DNA of 64,000 bases, from NCBI RefSeq assembly GCF_902806685.2, contig NC_048556.1, positions 1,302,001 through 1,366,000 of the forward strand. The letters run 5' to 3'. Every line of letters begins with the position of its first letter. Within the stretch, counting starts at the first letter, position 1. Source of the stretch: Maniola hyperantus (Eukaryota; Arthropoda; Insecta; Lepidoptera; Nymphalidae). The notes below the pieces were generated by a model. The model was not told where the DNA came from and searched no databases. It saw only the letters and a program-made list of their open reading frames with translations. The position numbers and the translations under genes were made by a program. Positions 43,601 to 49,354 of the stretch are shown here, piece by piece.

Positions 43601-45948
43601 TTCTACAAAATATAGGTACCCTTTACATTATTAAATATTAGACCTAGGGTTATGAAAAATTTGTACTAAAATTAATAAAATATATCGTTCGCCACGCACC
43701 GGAGGATATTTTAAAGAGTTCCCTGATTAAGATTTATAAACCGACGCACTAGATCTTCGGATGCAGGCCGATTTGTGTGAAAGGACATTTCAACACCATG
43801 TTCTAATCAGGTTCCACAAACACATATTTTTGAAGCAAATCACCTCATAGTGCGATAAATAGGGAAACACAAGGGGAACACATGGGGAACACAGGGGAAC
43901 ACATGGGGAACACAGGGGAACAGCGCATTAGCGCTGTTATTTCATAATATCCATATTAAGGTGAAGCCTTCAAGGCCGAAATTACTGCTTTCTAGGCATT
44001 TCGCCACAAAACGTCTCATATTTCATAAAAATCCGGAGAGAGCCGAATATCACGTACGAATTTTGGAAGAAAAGTGACAAGTCATTAGTCATGTCAAATG
44101 TCTTCCATCAATTACTATAAATTTCGTTTAAAAAAAAAACAACTGTCAAAACACTGATCTATGGTCTCCTTGAAGATAATAATGGGTAGAGGTTATGTTA
44201 CCGATGTAAACAAATGCCTGTCAGTGTCAAAATTCTATTGCAAAATAAAAAGGAAAACAATTATAATAAAGGTGTAACGAGACCGTCTAGGTACACGTTA
44301 CATGGTGTTACTAATTTTTTTAGAATAAATTATGTAGGATAGGATAATTAAATAATAGGAAATAAGAAATTAGTAATACGTTTAGTTAGTAATATAAGAT
44401 GTAAAACTAGTGTATCAGTGAATAAAGGCTATTTTATTTTTATTTATTTTATTTAAACCAAAAAAAAGCCTTAATGGTCTGCCATAAATAACATAGTTAA
44501 CCAACCAGCGACCACTTCAGCCTCCTCGGCGCCCAGCGACACGACGAGCGCGACGGGCGCGCCCAGCGTCAGGGCGCTGAGGCGCGCGCTGTCCGCCCAC
44601 ATCACGCCCGACACCTGCCAGCAGATATACAACTGTGTCACCGCATTCTGCATCAGCGTCAACATTTTTGTTAAAAATGATGGGACTAGCATTTGACTGA
44701 ATCCATATTTGACCACAATGATAGACAATGGCCAAAATCTCATTCTGAGATGAGACCCGTGCACAGTAGTGAATCGGTGATGGGTTGATGGCAATGCTTG
44801 GCTACAACCAGACCTGCTGGCAAGTGATGATGCAGCCTAAGATAGCAGGCTCGCTCAGAAGATGCCTATTCACTCTTGACTTGAAGTAACATTTTAGTCA
44901 TTCGTCTCAATATTAAGAAAAGCTAGTATTGAATATCAAGCAATGACTTTGATTCCCATTCATGGAAGGTTGCCAAGATCTGGAAATAGAGATAAGATAG
45001 AGTTACCTCATAGTGCAGGAACAGCACTTTGGCGAGGGTCTCCCTGAACAGCGTGGGCGTGAACAGGGACTCCACCACCACCACCTTGCGCTCCTTGGGG
45101 TTCACCAGCACGTGTCTGATAACCATTCCTCAACATAAAAACATCTAATCAACAATGTTTTTAGAATTCTGTAAATCCAAATTAAAGGATCATTCAATCA
45201 GCCAATTTGCTAAAGATCTAGTGCCCACAAGGTGGAGTAGTGCATTGTTACATATATTGTAACTTCTATGATTTGAAAAGAGCAACTGCTGAGTTTCTTA
45301 CCGGCTCTTCTTAAGTAGAATCTGTATTCCAAACCAGTGGTAGAGCCACAGATGTAGCATAAGCGACTATACTAGTTGTCTCACATGAAATAAATAAATT
45401 ACGATTTAGATTTATCATGAACCTCCACAAAGTAACACTGCTTGTTTGCAGCAGTATTATCACCTGAAGTAGAGAGTGTGCAGCATATGGACCAAGTTGT
45501 CGTACAGCTCCTCTGCAGTCCGGTAGTCGTACACGCGCTTGTGTCTGCGCTCCGACGCGCACCAGTACTGCGAGGGGATGATGCAGCGCGGCGCCGCCTC
45601 GCCCGTGAACCCAAACCTACAGACGTCGAGTTCATCTATACCCACACTAATACAATCTATAATGCCATACTATATTAAGATACTTTGATAGGCGATAGGT
45701 AGATGACGTCGTGTCTGTCTGTATAGTTTTTTAAGAATAACCTATAGCTATAAACTTAACACAAAAAGTATTTCAATACGTCTTCATGACTCACCAGTGT
45801 TTAACTGTGCATTGATTTTTGCCTGTCTGTTGCCTGAATTCAAGTAACTATATAACATGGCTGTTACTTACTTCGTGTAATCCGTTCCGAGATCCAATAC
45901 AACGGCTTGCTTCTCCTGAATTAATGCTATTCCTTCGTACAATGCCAT
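22657..45948 (-). CDS. Arp10: Actin-related protein 10 (dynactin pointed-end subunit), 8 exons
   Basis: Exons (minus): 45872-45948, 45464-45616, 45007-45115, 44506-44614, 38542-38685, 38139-38347, 23162-23289, 22657-22876. Their sum is 1149 nt = 382 codons plus stop. Every junction is GT-AG and every split codon closes in phase, which strongly supports the model. The protein begins MALYEGIALIQEKQAVVLDLG and continues with FGFTGEAAPRCIIPS, TAEELYDNLVHMLHTLYFRH, LVNPKERKVVVVES, FRETLAKVLFLHYE, LPAHVLEDI, SPIDARRALAENI, CGGGACLPGLRARL and NAVAWAGGALGGA. These are recognisably ACTR10 blocks. Arp10 caps the pointed end of the Arp1 filament in dynactin, the dynein activator. Introns 4 (5.8 kb, Gypsy plus gap) and 6 (14.8 kb, Polinton) are enlarged; the rest are 190-400 bp. 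The 3' gene end is 694 bp from the Sgt start. Confidence 0.92.
23632..23637. repeat. Left 6-bp target-site duplication of the Polinton
   Basis: GAGGGT directly abuts the left inverted repeat. The same hexamer follows the right one at 38105-38110. Confidence 0.93.
23638..24540. repeat. Left terminal inverted repeat of the Polinton
   Basis: 903 bp, matching the complement of 37201-38104 throughout by eye except for one missing base in a T run (four T near 24386 against five at the other end). It contains four copies of CCTAA (23762-23784 region), a GC-rich outer 60 bp, and a stretch AACCGACTTTAAAAAAGGAGG that resembles a dispersed lepidopteran repeat. No coding frame is supported. Confidence 0.93.
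24230..24625. repeat. 117-bp direct repeat pair near the left inner TIR border
   Basis: The segment 24230-24346 (TAACCCAAGCTTTTATGATA...ACGATCGA) recurs at 24509-24625, offset 279 bp. The inverted repeat ends 32 bp into the second copy. At the right end only the first 32 bp of the second copy remain (37201-37232). Confidence 0.85.
24832..24839 (+). promoter_or_regulatory. TATA box of the left leader gene
   Basis: TATAAAAG, 57 nt before the ATG at 24890. An equivalent TATAAAAG lies on the minus strand at 36229-36236 before the paralogous ORF. Confidence 0.5.
24890..25020 (+). CDS. Polinton left leader exon, likely spliced to the polymerase reading frame
   Basis: A 43-codon ORF from ATG, beginning MLSQLCELNNSVYDEEMVAI and continuing with an acidic stretch. 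It runs directly into a strong donor, TTC|GTGAGT, at 25021 in phase 2. The next good acceptor (TATTTTTTAG, exon from 25591) continues in exactly the phase needed to enter the polymerase-containing frame. So this is probably the first coding exon of the polymerase gene. Nineteen of its first 25 residues match the start of the minus-strand gene at 35889-36173, at the other end of the element. Function of the leader is unknown. Without splicing the ORF would stop right after the donor. Confidence 0.55.
25196..25203 (+). promoter_or_regulatory. TATA box with arthropod initiator
   Basis: TATAAATA, followed at 25230-25235 by TTCAGA, an arthropod Inr-like sequence, 28 nt before the ATG at 25264. It suggests a separate transcript for that ORF. 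Confidence 0.45.
25264..25590 (+). CDS. Unrecognised 108-aa Polinton ORF inside the leader intron
   Basis: Starts MEAFSSDEISVFTKSFVLNK. It has a Trp/Arg-rich middle (IRLWYISNRLPRWMLEDPDI) and a CNMC...C pair that could be half a zinc site. Its stop codon coincides with the splice acceptor used for the polymerase exon, so it lies entirely inside the proposed intron 25021-25590. It has its own TATA box and initiator. It could be a free small protein or an alternative first exon: possible donors at 25509, 25543 and 25548 give phases 1, 1 and 0, none matching the phase-2 acceptor. I recognise no family. Confidence 0.5.
   Translation: MEAFSSDEISVFTKSFVLNKFHRNIRLWYISNRLPRWMLEDPDIKPFYTPCSGHSVSMTSPVCDEIDGVFPMIAYCNMCASNGKLYSNKDNCKVYFSEHIFNYCIFIF
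25591..29296 (+). CDS. pPolB: Protein-primed family B DNA polymerase (frameshifted)
   Basis: The Polinton replicase. In order: a basic NLS-like start (VKRKATV...SSKRP); a C2H2-type finger at 25766-25831 (CPYC...HLKSKKH); an N-terminal domain with CFQWAVLSAL and FPVKLKDIYKFE (26170-26619); cysteine-rich segment (26700-26800); exonuclease motif YADFEAF (about 26880); then 27065-29296, with NLSNYDAHF, KTDVLLLTDIFENF, polymerase motif A LDANNLYGWAM, motif B LMNNSIFGKTMENV and motif C YTDTDSF. These identify pPolB with 3'-5' proofreading. The reading frame changes near 26035, 26605 and 27065, each by a single-base step, and a stop follows each within 50 nt. All catalytic motifs survive. The breaks may be mutations or assembly errors. 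Confidence 0.93.
29599..29608 (+). promoter_or_regulatory. Candidate promoter motif before the ATPase
   Basis: TAATTAAAGT, 18 nt upstream of the ATPase ATG. The identical 10-mer stands at 35335-35344 just before the protease ATG. Significance untested. Confidence 0.3.
29627..30286 (+). CDS. FtsK/HerA-type genome-packaging ATPase
   Basis: 219 aa from ATG. Walker A is AGPSGCGKS (residues 13-21), Walker B RLVIIDDLM (76-84), followed by the sensor segment SVFYITQNLF (105-114) with the conserved Gln. This is the A32-like packaging ATPase shared by Polintons, adenovirus-like and NCLDV lineages, which drives DNA into the preformed capsid. Length is usual for the family and the gene is intact. A 330-nt AT-rich gap separates it from the polymerase stop and contains AATAAA at 29420 and 29529 that could end the polymerase transcript. 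Its stop codon overlaps the ATG of the next small ORF (TAATG). Confidence 0.93.
   Translation: MFHFLHPFTAIVAGPSGCGKSNFVTNFLKHCNDLCNIRFDQILWCYDEMQPLYNLENVTYIQGIPEMSMFDGKHPRLVIIDDLMRESDGRVVDIFTKGSHHRNLSVFYITQNLFHQGRGQRDISLNTSYIIYFKNPRDRTQIRHLARQVFPDNAKFIEEAYKDATNEPFGYLMIDLKQNTSDSCRFKSKIDPVTNECVVYVPKKGFKYGEHHPILVSNK
30286..30515 (+). pseudogene. Frameshifted paralogue of the small basic protein
   Basis: An ATG overlaps the ATPase stop. After about ten codons the frame closes, but one frame over the sequence reads LSALQTFKPKYRKILLRSLK and KEEINC, clearly parallel to LLKALLTLKPKFRTALLKVC and DEEIDC of the downstream protein (30547-30867). A single-base shift near 30316 separates the start from the body. 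The C-terminal basic and hydrophobic part of the downstream copy is missing; the frame ends at TAA 30513. It looks like a tandem duplicate that has lost function, or one broken by an assembly error. Confidence 0.6.
30547..30867 (+). CDS. Small basic Polinton protein with hydrophobic C terminus
   Basis: 106 aa from the ATG at 30547. It has a helical N-terminal half (HKDLLKALLTLKPKFRTALL), a very basic middle (KLKKHKTILRKLIKKGKGKL) and a hydrophobic end, GGAFLPIILGAVLNGLFNLV. Small basic proteins at this position occur widely in Polintons. A DNA-condensing or inner-capsid role is plausible from composition but not shown. It ends 3 nt before the next ATG. The damaged paralogue lies directly upstream. 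Confidence 0.7.
   Translation: MFGRVKTHKDLLKALLTLKPKFRTALLKVCKDEEIDCISECIFNILNGKVPLKDSEKSKLKKHKTILRKLIKKGKGKLRKRIIIQQGGAFLPIILGAVLNGLFNLV
30871..31635 (+). CDS. Conserved Polinton protein of unknown function
   Basis: 254 aa from ATG, intact. The N-terminal part is charged and helical (ALDKEM-like block LSRLDKEMKNILKNKMDDRE, then KWLLYMQILQRYLHF), a pattern I associate with a widespread Polinton protein lacking a firm function. The middle is acidic. The C-terminal part has GWGKFIETLKNIGVPSACIG, and the protein ends in basic residues. It overlaps the integrase start by 16 nt in another frame, so the two are probably translated from one late transcript. It could be a capsid accessory protein; this is a guess. 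Confidence 0.7.
   Translation: MEYTKKMILIEPEAIERLKSRDTIHEDSLSRLDKEMKNILKNKMDDREKWLLYMQILQRYLHFTGEERKPLILPVTVEDGQKHCTDFLKKESKDNDFAVNEDSEDDKHVRDSSINILYTTTYISKLIPKTYRKKGDILLNTLLNNKDKINWKNDGLIVIDNEIVDGSNIVDLVNYTLRPLKRPKPAGWGKFIETLKNIGVPSACIGNSQAFEKINDKSLKFRRHSSSDDEKSRETLTSYALRKKHDIWERWNPY
31620..32708 (+). CDS. Retroviral-type integrase with chromodomain
   Basis: About 362 aa from the first ATG, 31620. The rve catalytic core carries the DDE triad: D in LWQADLSDM, D in LQSDKGTEF, E in ASIVERFQRT. The C terminus is a chromodomain (YKIDKIVRSR...LLVKWKGYPDKFNSWI), which in such elements tethers integration to chromatin marks. No clear HHCC zinc finger is seen at the N terminus. The gene is intact. 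Integrases of this type cut staggered by 6 bp, matching the GAGGGT duplication. Its TGA overlaps the next gene's ATG (ATGA at 32705). Confidence 0.95.
   Translation: MESILDIKDIYYDVSNPAGYSSIDKLARALKGKMDRKQVKEWLQAQETYTLHKPVHRKFPRNKYILSNFNELWQADLSDMRTYSQYNEGFNYILCVIDVFSKYAFARALKKKNSESIKRAFESIFTEAKATPTHLQSDKGTEFVSKDVRQYFKSKNINYYTTNNPDIKASIVERFQRTLKTKMWRYFTHKNTYTYINVLQDLLYSYNHSFHSSIKMCPFEVNFNNIMKVWNNLYGNLNNKISVRQQTKFSIGDYVRITKYKHIFQKGYETNWSDEIFIISGIKKSMSKVVYTLKDLQDESIVGTFYEDELQKITYNPTTRYKIDKIVRSRYSGNRKQLLVKWKGYPDKFNSWILESSLNQIG
32705..33475 (+). CDS. Minor capsid (penton-like, PY) protein
   Basis: 256 aa, intact. The opening NFYLTLLSNSSMEYFPENTT, the block FSTKLPKALILEGEWYVGVV, and the ending REFDVIEIDIRTSTGRKVPF are typical of the Polinton PY protein, predicted in the literature to be a single jelly-roll vertex (penton) protein. 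It overlaps the integrase stop by 4 nt and is followed after 13 nt by the small basic capsid-associated protein. Confidence 0.85.
   Translation: MMEENFYLTLLSNSSMEYFPENTTTMFSTKLPKALILEGEWYVGVVEIQYPCTMYTVRENENVIFTSKWIMIPEDDIKSLVHYRNRIPAMNYDCIAHIVAELNKNTDVEIMFNYDEINNKVSILCEDNLIDVLKLSTKLCLQLGFEPNTNLIQHKTGTYPYNLKLGLPSQLFIYCDIIEPQIVGDVMAPLLRIVPLDPTVYIYGANKMHIFSPPHYVPVMRREFDVIEIDIRTSTGRKVPFQFGTTCIKLHFKRIK
33489..33920 (+). CDS. pVI/pX-like basic virion protein
   Basis: 143 aa from the ATG at 33489, which is the first ATG after the minor capsid stop; the frame is open further upstream but without need. An N-terminal Tyr/His-rich stretch is followed by the glycine-rich amphipathic motif RGHGIGSFLGGLFRSVLPLL, found in Polinton proteins compared with adenoviral core/pVI proteins. 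A long Lys/Arg-rich tail follows (RRQKRKRTTSKKTLKRKG). A membrane-active or DNA-binding capsid-interior protein is the likely role. It is intact and 11 nt before the major capsid ATG. Confidence 0.75.
   Translation: MPCPYLHYYSHQAGTGVGAIYKGAPYQRGHGIGSFLGGLFRSVLPLLKNGAKVVGKEALNAGVGLLSDMLNVQPMDESIRSRLKTATSNLKQKADKKIDSIMRGSGYKIRRQKRKRTTSKKTLKRKGTEKIKQSNIQDIFHKS
33932..35244 (+). CDS. Major capsid protein (PX, double jelly-roll), frameshifted near the C terminus
   Basis: Begins MSFLHHNSCECVKSELDLFA. Blocks GGQWIHYNPISSLTDDGPIE, NNWLHSLFSQVDIYLNQKLV and YGYRAYIETLLNYG are the recognised hallmarks of the Polinton major capsid protein, a predicted double jelly-roll that forms the shell. The first frame stops at 35062 after 376 codons. 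One base out of frame, the expected C-terminal portion (ANSNSHWNLIKRGSVRFEV, VNCIVYAEFDN) continues to TAA at 35242-35244. So a single-base shift lies near 35040-35050. Whether this is real decay or a consensus error is open. Confidence 0.92.
35335..35344 (+). promoter_or_regulatory. Candidate promoter motif before the protease
   Basis: TAATTAAAGT, 5 nt before the protease ATG, identical to 29599-29608. Confidence 0.3.
35349..35795 (+). CDS. Adenain-type maturation cysteine protease
   Basis: 148 aa, intact. The catalytic His is in GSHWVAIY (H50), the acidic partner in EYFDSFG (D66), the oxyanion-hole Gln probably Q95, and the Cys in FCGMYCLVY (C102), the order found in adenovirus protease and Polinton PRO. 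It matures capsid proteins. AATAAA begins at 35796, immediately after the stop codon, so the + strand transcript probably ends here, facing the minus-strand gene whose stop is 94 bp away. Confidence 0.92.
   Translation: MDTKEIENYLKKIDANIHFNVFAANKIPIYLTPPAYLISNLDPDTKPGSHWVAIYVGTNGVGEYFDSFGRKPMDYHEMFLKTNCKKWIHNNKVLQNYFSSFCGMYCLVYIYFKYNDISMSQFLNVFSDNTLYNDQLLQYMFKTLFLEK
35796..35832. terminator. Facing poly(A) signals between convergent Polinton blocks
   Basis: AATAAA on the + strand at 35796-35801 and on the minus strand at 35827-35832, inside the 93-bp space between the protease stop and the minus-strand stop at 35889. The two transcripts would overlap by a few bases or abut. Confidence 0.55.
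35889..36173 (-). CDS. Acidic Polinton right-end protein sharing the leader
   Basis: 94 aa from the ATG at 36173; an in-frame ATG at 36188 would add five residues. It begins MSPQLCELNETIYDEEMVTI and matches 19 of 25 residues of the left leader exon, including the YDEEMV and ICEEVE blocks. It then diverges into Glu-rich sequence, a repeated SPSPSPS stretch and an acidic tail ending SSQCTLKL. No catalytic motif. A TATAAAAG box lies 56 nt upstream. I recognise no family; acidic short-linear-motif proteins of this kind often bind host factors, but that is speculation. Confidence 0.65.
   Translation of the reverse strand: MSPQLCELNETIYDEEMVTICEEVENTVNLEEIEDENWYSQLDRSPSPSPSLYSPVDFVGKEDALFGIRGPATDDEETMQDSLHSLSSQCTLKL
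36229..36236 (-). promoter_or_regulatory. TATA box of the right-end acidic gene
   Basis: TATAAAAG on the minus strand, at a distance from the ATG close to that of the left copy (24832). Confidence 0.5.
36365..36987 (-). CDS. Spliced Polinton right-end gene, nuclear-type protein of unknown function
   Basis: Two exons: 36982-36987 (ATG ACG, then GTAAGT) and 36365-36844 after a TTTCAG acceptor, predicted 161 aa. The unspliced second exon has no ATG near its start, and the junction restores one in phase. It has an acidic Tyr-rich start (TYKHYYYPLN), two basic clusters including FFEKPKKKRRTT (SV40-type nuclear signal), a Ser/Gly linker, then a conserved-looking C-terminal domain with LEGVLPIDYWKYADLRLKYY. 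A TATA-like TATAAATC lies on the minus strand at 37035-37042. I recognise no family. Its place, upstream of the acidic gene and divergent from the structural genes, suggests an early or regulatory role. Confidence 0.6.
37201..38104. repeat. Right terminal inverted repeat of the Polinton
   Basis: 904 bp, complement of the left repeat. It contains the TTAGG run at about 37954-37980 and ends TTTCTACACTACT. Confidence 0.93.
38105..38110. repeat. Right 6-bp target-site duplication of the Polinton
   Basis: GAGGGT, identical to 23632-23637. Confidence 0.93.
38697..38896. other. Assembly gap, 200 N
   Basis: Exactly 200 N, probably a fixed-size placeholder. It lies 11 bp upstream (in gene sense) of Arp10 exon 5 and just past the Gypsy pol end, so the 3' LTR of that element is probably hidden here. 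Confidence 0.98.
39095..42300 (-). CDS. pol: Gypsy pol: protease, reverse transcriptase, RNase H, integrase
   Basis: More than 1058 codons without interruption. Protease FLGLMDSGAQISVLG; RT with SPWSSPLVMVTKKDGSLRVC and catalytic FCYLDDI; RNase H with IHCDASGYAIGSVL and TDHASLKWL; integrase with HHCC (HFGIHKTIEKLR...CDKCKAYKH) and DDE residues in LSLDIVGPL, ILDNGVQM and PVERFNKT. The frame has no ATG at its start: the first usual start-like codon is a TTG at 42271, and the frame is open back through the end of gag. This fits synthesis as a Gag-Pol fusion by -1 frameshifting at 42301-42307. All catalytic residues are present. Confidence 0.93.
42298..43200 (-). CDS. gag: Gypsy gag
   Basis: 300 aa from ATG. 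A capsid-like central region (LEFLTRIEELK, ALKWFRAKRTYLINWPQFK, LSEFIVELMDMS) is followed by a CCHC zinc knuckle, CKKCDGNDHMFLNC. A second, imperfect cysteine cluster (CFRCKHPDVTTKDCPKC) follows. It ends in TGA directly after a slippery heptamer. It forms the virus-like particle that packages element RNA. Confidence 0.9.
   Translation of the reverse strand: MDEKSENVSVDPDHMITLDHDTPTISRIDPSNLSHQGISNYYVNKRFDFSKLNVTFNGKTCPLEFLTRIEELKPVKGFTDEQCFHALPVLLTDIALKWFRAKRTYLINWPQFKLEFLDHFTPRDFNYQLEYQIRTRKQKPSESLSEFIVELMDMSAKLQTPLLETTLLDIAKHNMLPQFSYHLIGRGIMSLNELIQLGKEIESYKSNLKPLQDSASSITSTKKEISVPSGSNKKFNNKVFQSQKISCKKCDGNDHMFLNCPIYPGKLCFRCKHPDVTTKDCPKCHPPREAISTLETRSKN
42301..42307 (-). promoter_or_regulatory. 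-1 ribosomal frameshift heptamer A AAA AAC
   Basis: In gag frame the last sense codons read TCA AAA AAC before TGA. A AAA AAC is a canonical slippery site and a -1 slip enters the open pol frame. Confidence 0.75.
43480..44302 (-). repeat. Proposed 5' LTR of the Gypsy element
   Basis: Borders inferred from TG...CA ends: TGTAACGTGTACC at 44302 and ATATGACA at 43480, followed by the primer-binding-like sequence. It cannot be checked against the 3' LTR, which is absent. It contains a (GGGGAACACA)n stretch at 43870-43925. Confidence 0.4.
44725..44880. repeat. SINE copy in Arp10 intron 3
   Basis: CTGAGATGAGACCCGTGCACAGTAG...TGATGGGTTGATG...CTGGCAAGTGATGATGCAGCCTAAGATAGC matches fragments at 8690, 11690 and 18775. 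Confidence 0.55.
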
Positions 45949-46282
45949 TTTTTATTTAGTCTTAATTCCCCTACAACTATTAGTACATTTCTTATTAATA
46001 CATTAAAATATAAAGCCTTAAATGGAATGAAAGAAACATAATCTAAGCATTCACTGCAATAAAATAGATTTTTTGTATGTATTATGTTTTATTTATTTAG
46101 TAACAAAACAACAACAAAATTGCAAAATTTACGACATTAACCCCAAAATTAAATGTCATCAGTCACTGTCAAGCACCGCTGTCAAGTATCAACTGTCATG
46201 AAAGGAATTCAAGAACCAAATTACAACAATGACCTAGGAAATAATGTTTACTCATTGAATTACAATGATGTTTTCTCCACTG

Positions 46283-46358
46283 AATTGACATTGGCGGAAT
46301 TATTGCGGACAACAAAACCGCAGTACATAGAGCCATAGACAAGAAAAGAAGAACTGTC
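46283..46358. repeat. Fragment of the 14561-14754 MITE family
   Basis: GGCGGAAT(T)ATTGCGGA..ACAAAACCGCAGTACATAGAGCCATAGA is nearly the same as 14670-14720. Confidence 0.6.
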
Positions 46359-47256
46359 AATTTAATAAATGGCAATAAATGTGTTTCCCATGTGTTTCCA
46401 TATTTTGTAAAATGAAGTAGTTAAAATTACGGTGTTTCTAGATTAAATTACGGTGGATTAGCTAAAAGAATACCGTGTAAATTACCGTGTCATTTTTAAA
46501 AGAAAAAAGTCACGAATTTGCTTTTTAATCAATTATTAATATTATTCTGAATCCGACTCTCCTAGCATAGCAATATCTTTTTCATAAACGGATTTATTCA
46601 TATTAAAATATTTTGTTAAATCTCATTAATTTTACATTTCACTCCTTCCTAATTGCTTGAATAAGAACGAAAATAGATTGCTGAGATTTGATGCTTAAAC
46701 CGAGAGCAAGAGAAATGTTGCCATTACGAAATATGCTAACGTGACTGAGATTCGTACTCGTATTACGCAGTATATATTATGAATTTTTAACGTAATTTTT
46801 GTATTTCGGTGACACGGTCAAGGTAATGGCATATTACCTTGACGGTAGATTAGGACTGAATTACGGTGCATCTACGGTAATTACCGTGTACATGGAAACA
46901 CTCAATGGCATTGACCCTTTGGGTTGCGTTTCGTTACATTCCGGTGTGCTAGTATCCCTATTAATCTGTGGGTGTGCTCCGGTTGCCCTCCGGCCTCCGG
47001 TCCCGGTTTGATAGAATATTATCAATCTCGGCTTGCTCAATACAAGCTCAATACCGTCTTACGGTACGGCAACAAGGTTTCAGGGTCGACAGTCGACACT
47101 CGACACACATCTTACTGTCTAGAGCACCTGACCTAGAGCGTCTAGCTCTATGGTCTAGCTTATTTAAATCCTTTTTTTATATTTTTGACGATCAAAAAAC
47201 CTTTATTACTTCCAAAGAATTTGTATGTACTACTTTTAGTTCATAGACCGTAATAA

Positions 47257-47615
47257 AAAACCGGCCAAGTGCGAGTCAGGCTCGCGCAATGAGGGTTCCC
47301 CCAAATGTCAGCTATAATATCTACCTACCTGTCAAATTTCATGATTCTAGGTCAAATCAAATCAAATCATATCATTTATTTGCACGACTGCAGGTACAAT
47401 GCTGGTGTTACAGTGGTTTATTTACAGCTACAATCCGCCATACAGTGGGCATGCAAATTTATTTTCTTATTATCTATTATTAATAAGCAATTTTATAACT
47501 TTTTTTTAGAATTGTAATTATAATGTCAACGGGAAGTACCCTGTAGGTTTCTTGACAGACAGACAACAAAGTGATCCTATAATGGCTCCGTTTTTCCTTT
47601 TGAGGTACGGAACCC
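47257..47615 (+). repeat. Dispersed lepidopteran repeat with a nested insertion
   Basis: Outer parts read ACCGGCCAAGTGCGAGTCAG and TGACAGACAGACAACAAAG...TACGGAACCCTAAAG, the two ends of a common lepidopteran repeat. Inside, from about 47353, is unrelated sequence starting AAATCAAATCAAATCATATC. Confidence 0.5.
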
Positions 47616-47913
47616 TAAAGAGGCTGAAATATGCCAATTTTGACAAAACTTGTGACAAAATTTACCGTGCCAATCATGTGCCAATAATTTTTAAATGTTT
47701 ATTGCTTTTATATTCCTCTAGGCTCTAGTTATTAGTTTACGAGTTACCTACCTATGTTACCTACTTAATAATATTATATTCACTCAAAATAATGATGTAG
47801 GTACTAGCCTCCTGAATAACGCCTACAAAACACTACTATCGAAACTGAAACATCCACTTAATTAACTACTTCAAGACCGGGATACGCCCGAAATATTGTT
47901 ACCTTGTAGTTTT

Positions 47914-48157
47914 GTAGACTGTACCTACTGCAATGCGAGTACTACAACAGTCAGCACAGTTGTCGCGTGCCCTAAGAGTGGACACGACTCGGCCTCACTT
48001 GACAGCTGTTCCAGAACCTGGCAGGTCGCAGGTGGTGGACCGCAGGCCGGGACCAGCGCCGCGCTTCCCGAGAGCTGCGACCAAGATGTCCCGGCGTCAC
48101 TGCTACATGGGGTGCATGGCTAAACTAGTAGACTCCTTCTTTAATAACTACACGTAA
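47914..48157 (+). CDS. Possible terminal exon of an unknown gene
   Basis: After a TTTTGTAG acceptor-like site a GC-richer frame stays open for 80 codons, ends TAA, and is followed 12 nt later by AATAAA. The protein is Arg/Pro-rich, then MSRRHCYMGCMAKLVDSFFN. There are no recognised motifs and no partner exons. Chance or a repeat-derived frame is quite possible. Confidence 0.2.
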
Positions 48158-48689
48158 ATGTACGAATAAACAGTTTGTATTGTACCTGACGGCTCTCCCG
48201 GTGTCCTCATTAAGCTACAAAAAGCTATATCCATACAAATATTAACTATAAAGAGGTAAAGTTTGTAAGTTTGTGTGAAGGGGGTAATTTCTGGAACTAT
48301 TGGACCGATTTTGAAAATTCTTTCACCAGAAGAAAGTTACATTATTACTGAGTGACATAGGCTATATTGACTACTGCTGTTGCGAAAGTAATTGTAATAA
48401 GCTACCCGTGCGAATGCGGGGCAGATCGCTCATCTTCCACACAGCTCTACGATCGCCATATTATAGTTGCTCACAATGAACTATGGCTTACCTACTGGCA
48501 GTTAAAGGAATATAGATCGAATCAAAATACTGGATTTAGATTTGGTAGATATTTAAGTATTTTATATTATTAAAATAAAATTAGACTAAATTTTCTTGCA
48601 TCGTGAAATGGCGAGTCAAGTGAAGCCTAGTGTGATTTTTTCTTTCTTACGTAGTTTCATATTTTATTAATCTATAATATCCATAGTTC

Positions 48690-48922
48690 TAATACTACCT
48701 AATGTTATAAATGCAATAGTGTGTCTGTCTGTCTGCTTGTTACCTTTATTATGGCCGATCGGTTTAACCAATATTGATGAAATATATGATATGAATGACG
48801 TTAAAGATAACATAATATCCCAGGGACAGGCATAGGCAAATTTTTATCCCGGAAAAATAGAGTTCCCATGGAATTTTTCAAAAACCTAAATCTACACGGA
48901 TGATGATACGGGCATCATATAG
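48690..48922 (+). repeat. Degenerate Helitron copy
   Basis: ATACTACCTAATGTTATAAATGC at the left, then TATCCCGGAAAAATAGAGTTCCC, AAAAACCTAAATCTACACGGATG, GGGCATCATATAG. The end is mutated from CTAG. Another fragment of the Helitron family at 16721 lies at 48230-48370. Confidence 0.55.
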
Positions 48923-49354
48923 TTAATAATAATAATATAATCATTATTACATACCTACCTACATAAAACACTTCAGCTTTCACCCAGTAAATAATCAACG
49001 ACTAATCGGGGTATTTAGGAATTTGAATTCTAATTTCAAGTCTAATATTTGTAATTTTTATTTTAACTTTTCAATCAGAAGCGCATGGTTAACAAGGTAA
49101 TGTTTTATTTATTAACAGTTAAGTATTTTACAAACGAAACAATAAAAACTATTTACTAATCATTTATTTTACATAAATTCCGCTATAATACATATTTACA
49201 AACGTAAAAACGAATTGAGATTGTCACATTATAAAAAAGCTTGAGCAAGACGGCGCTGCCGTCTCATATCACTACACTACACCTCACTACACTAGCGGCT
49301 AGTCGAGACGCGGCCCGCGGCGCACGAGCCACCAGAGTGCACACAAAATCACAG

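Larger units (their letters stand above)
38897..44302 (-). mobile_element. Ty3/Gypsy LTR retrotransposon in Arp10 intron 4
   Basis: gag and pol are both open on the minus strand, the same sense as Arp10. A primer-binding-like stretch TTTGTCGCCCTGGAACAGAG lies just inside the proposed 5' LTR. The 3' LTR is not seen because the gap starts 198 bp after pol. Coding integrity suggests a recent, possibly active copy. Confidence 0.85.

Noticed and set aside
46153..46338. 61-codon + strand frame
   Set aside because: Runs into the MITE fragment at 46283-46358. Not a gene.
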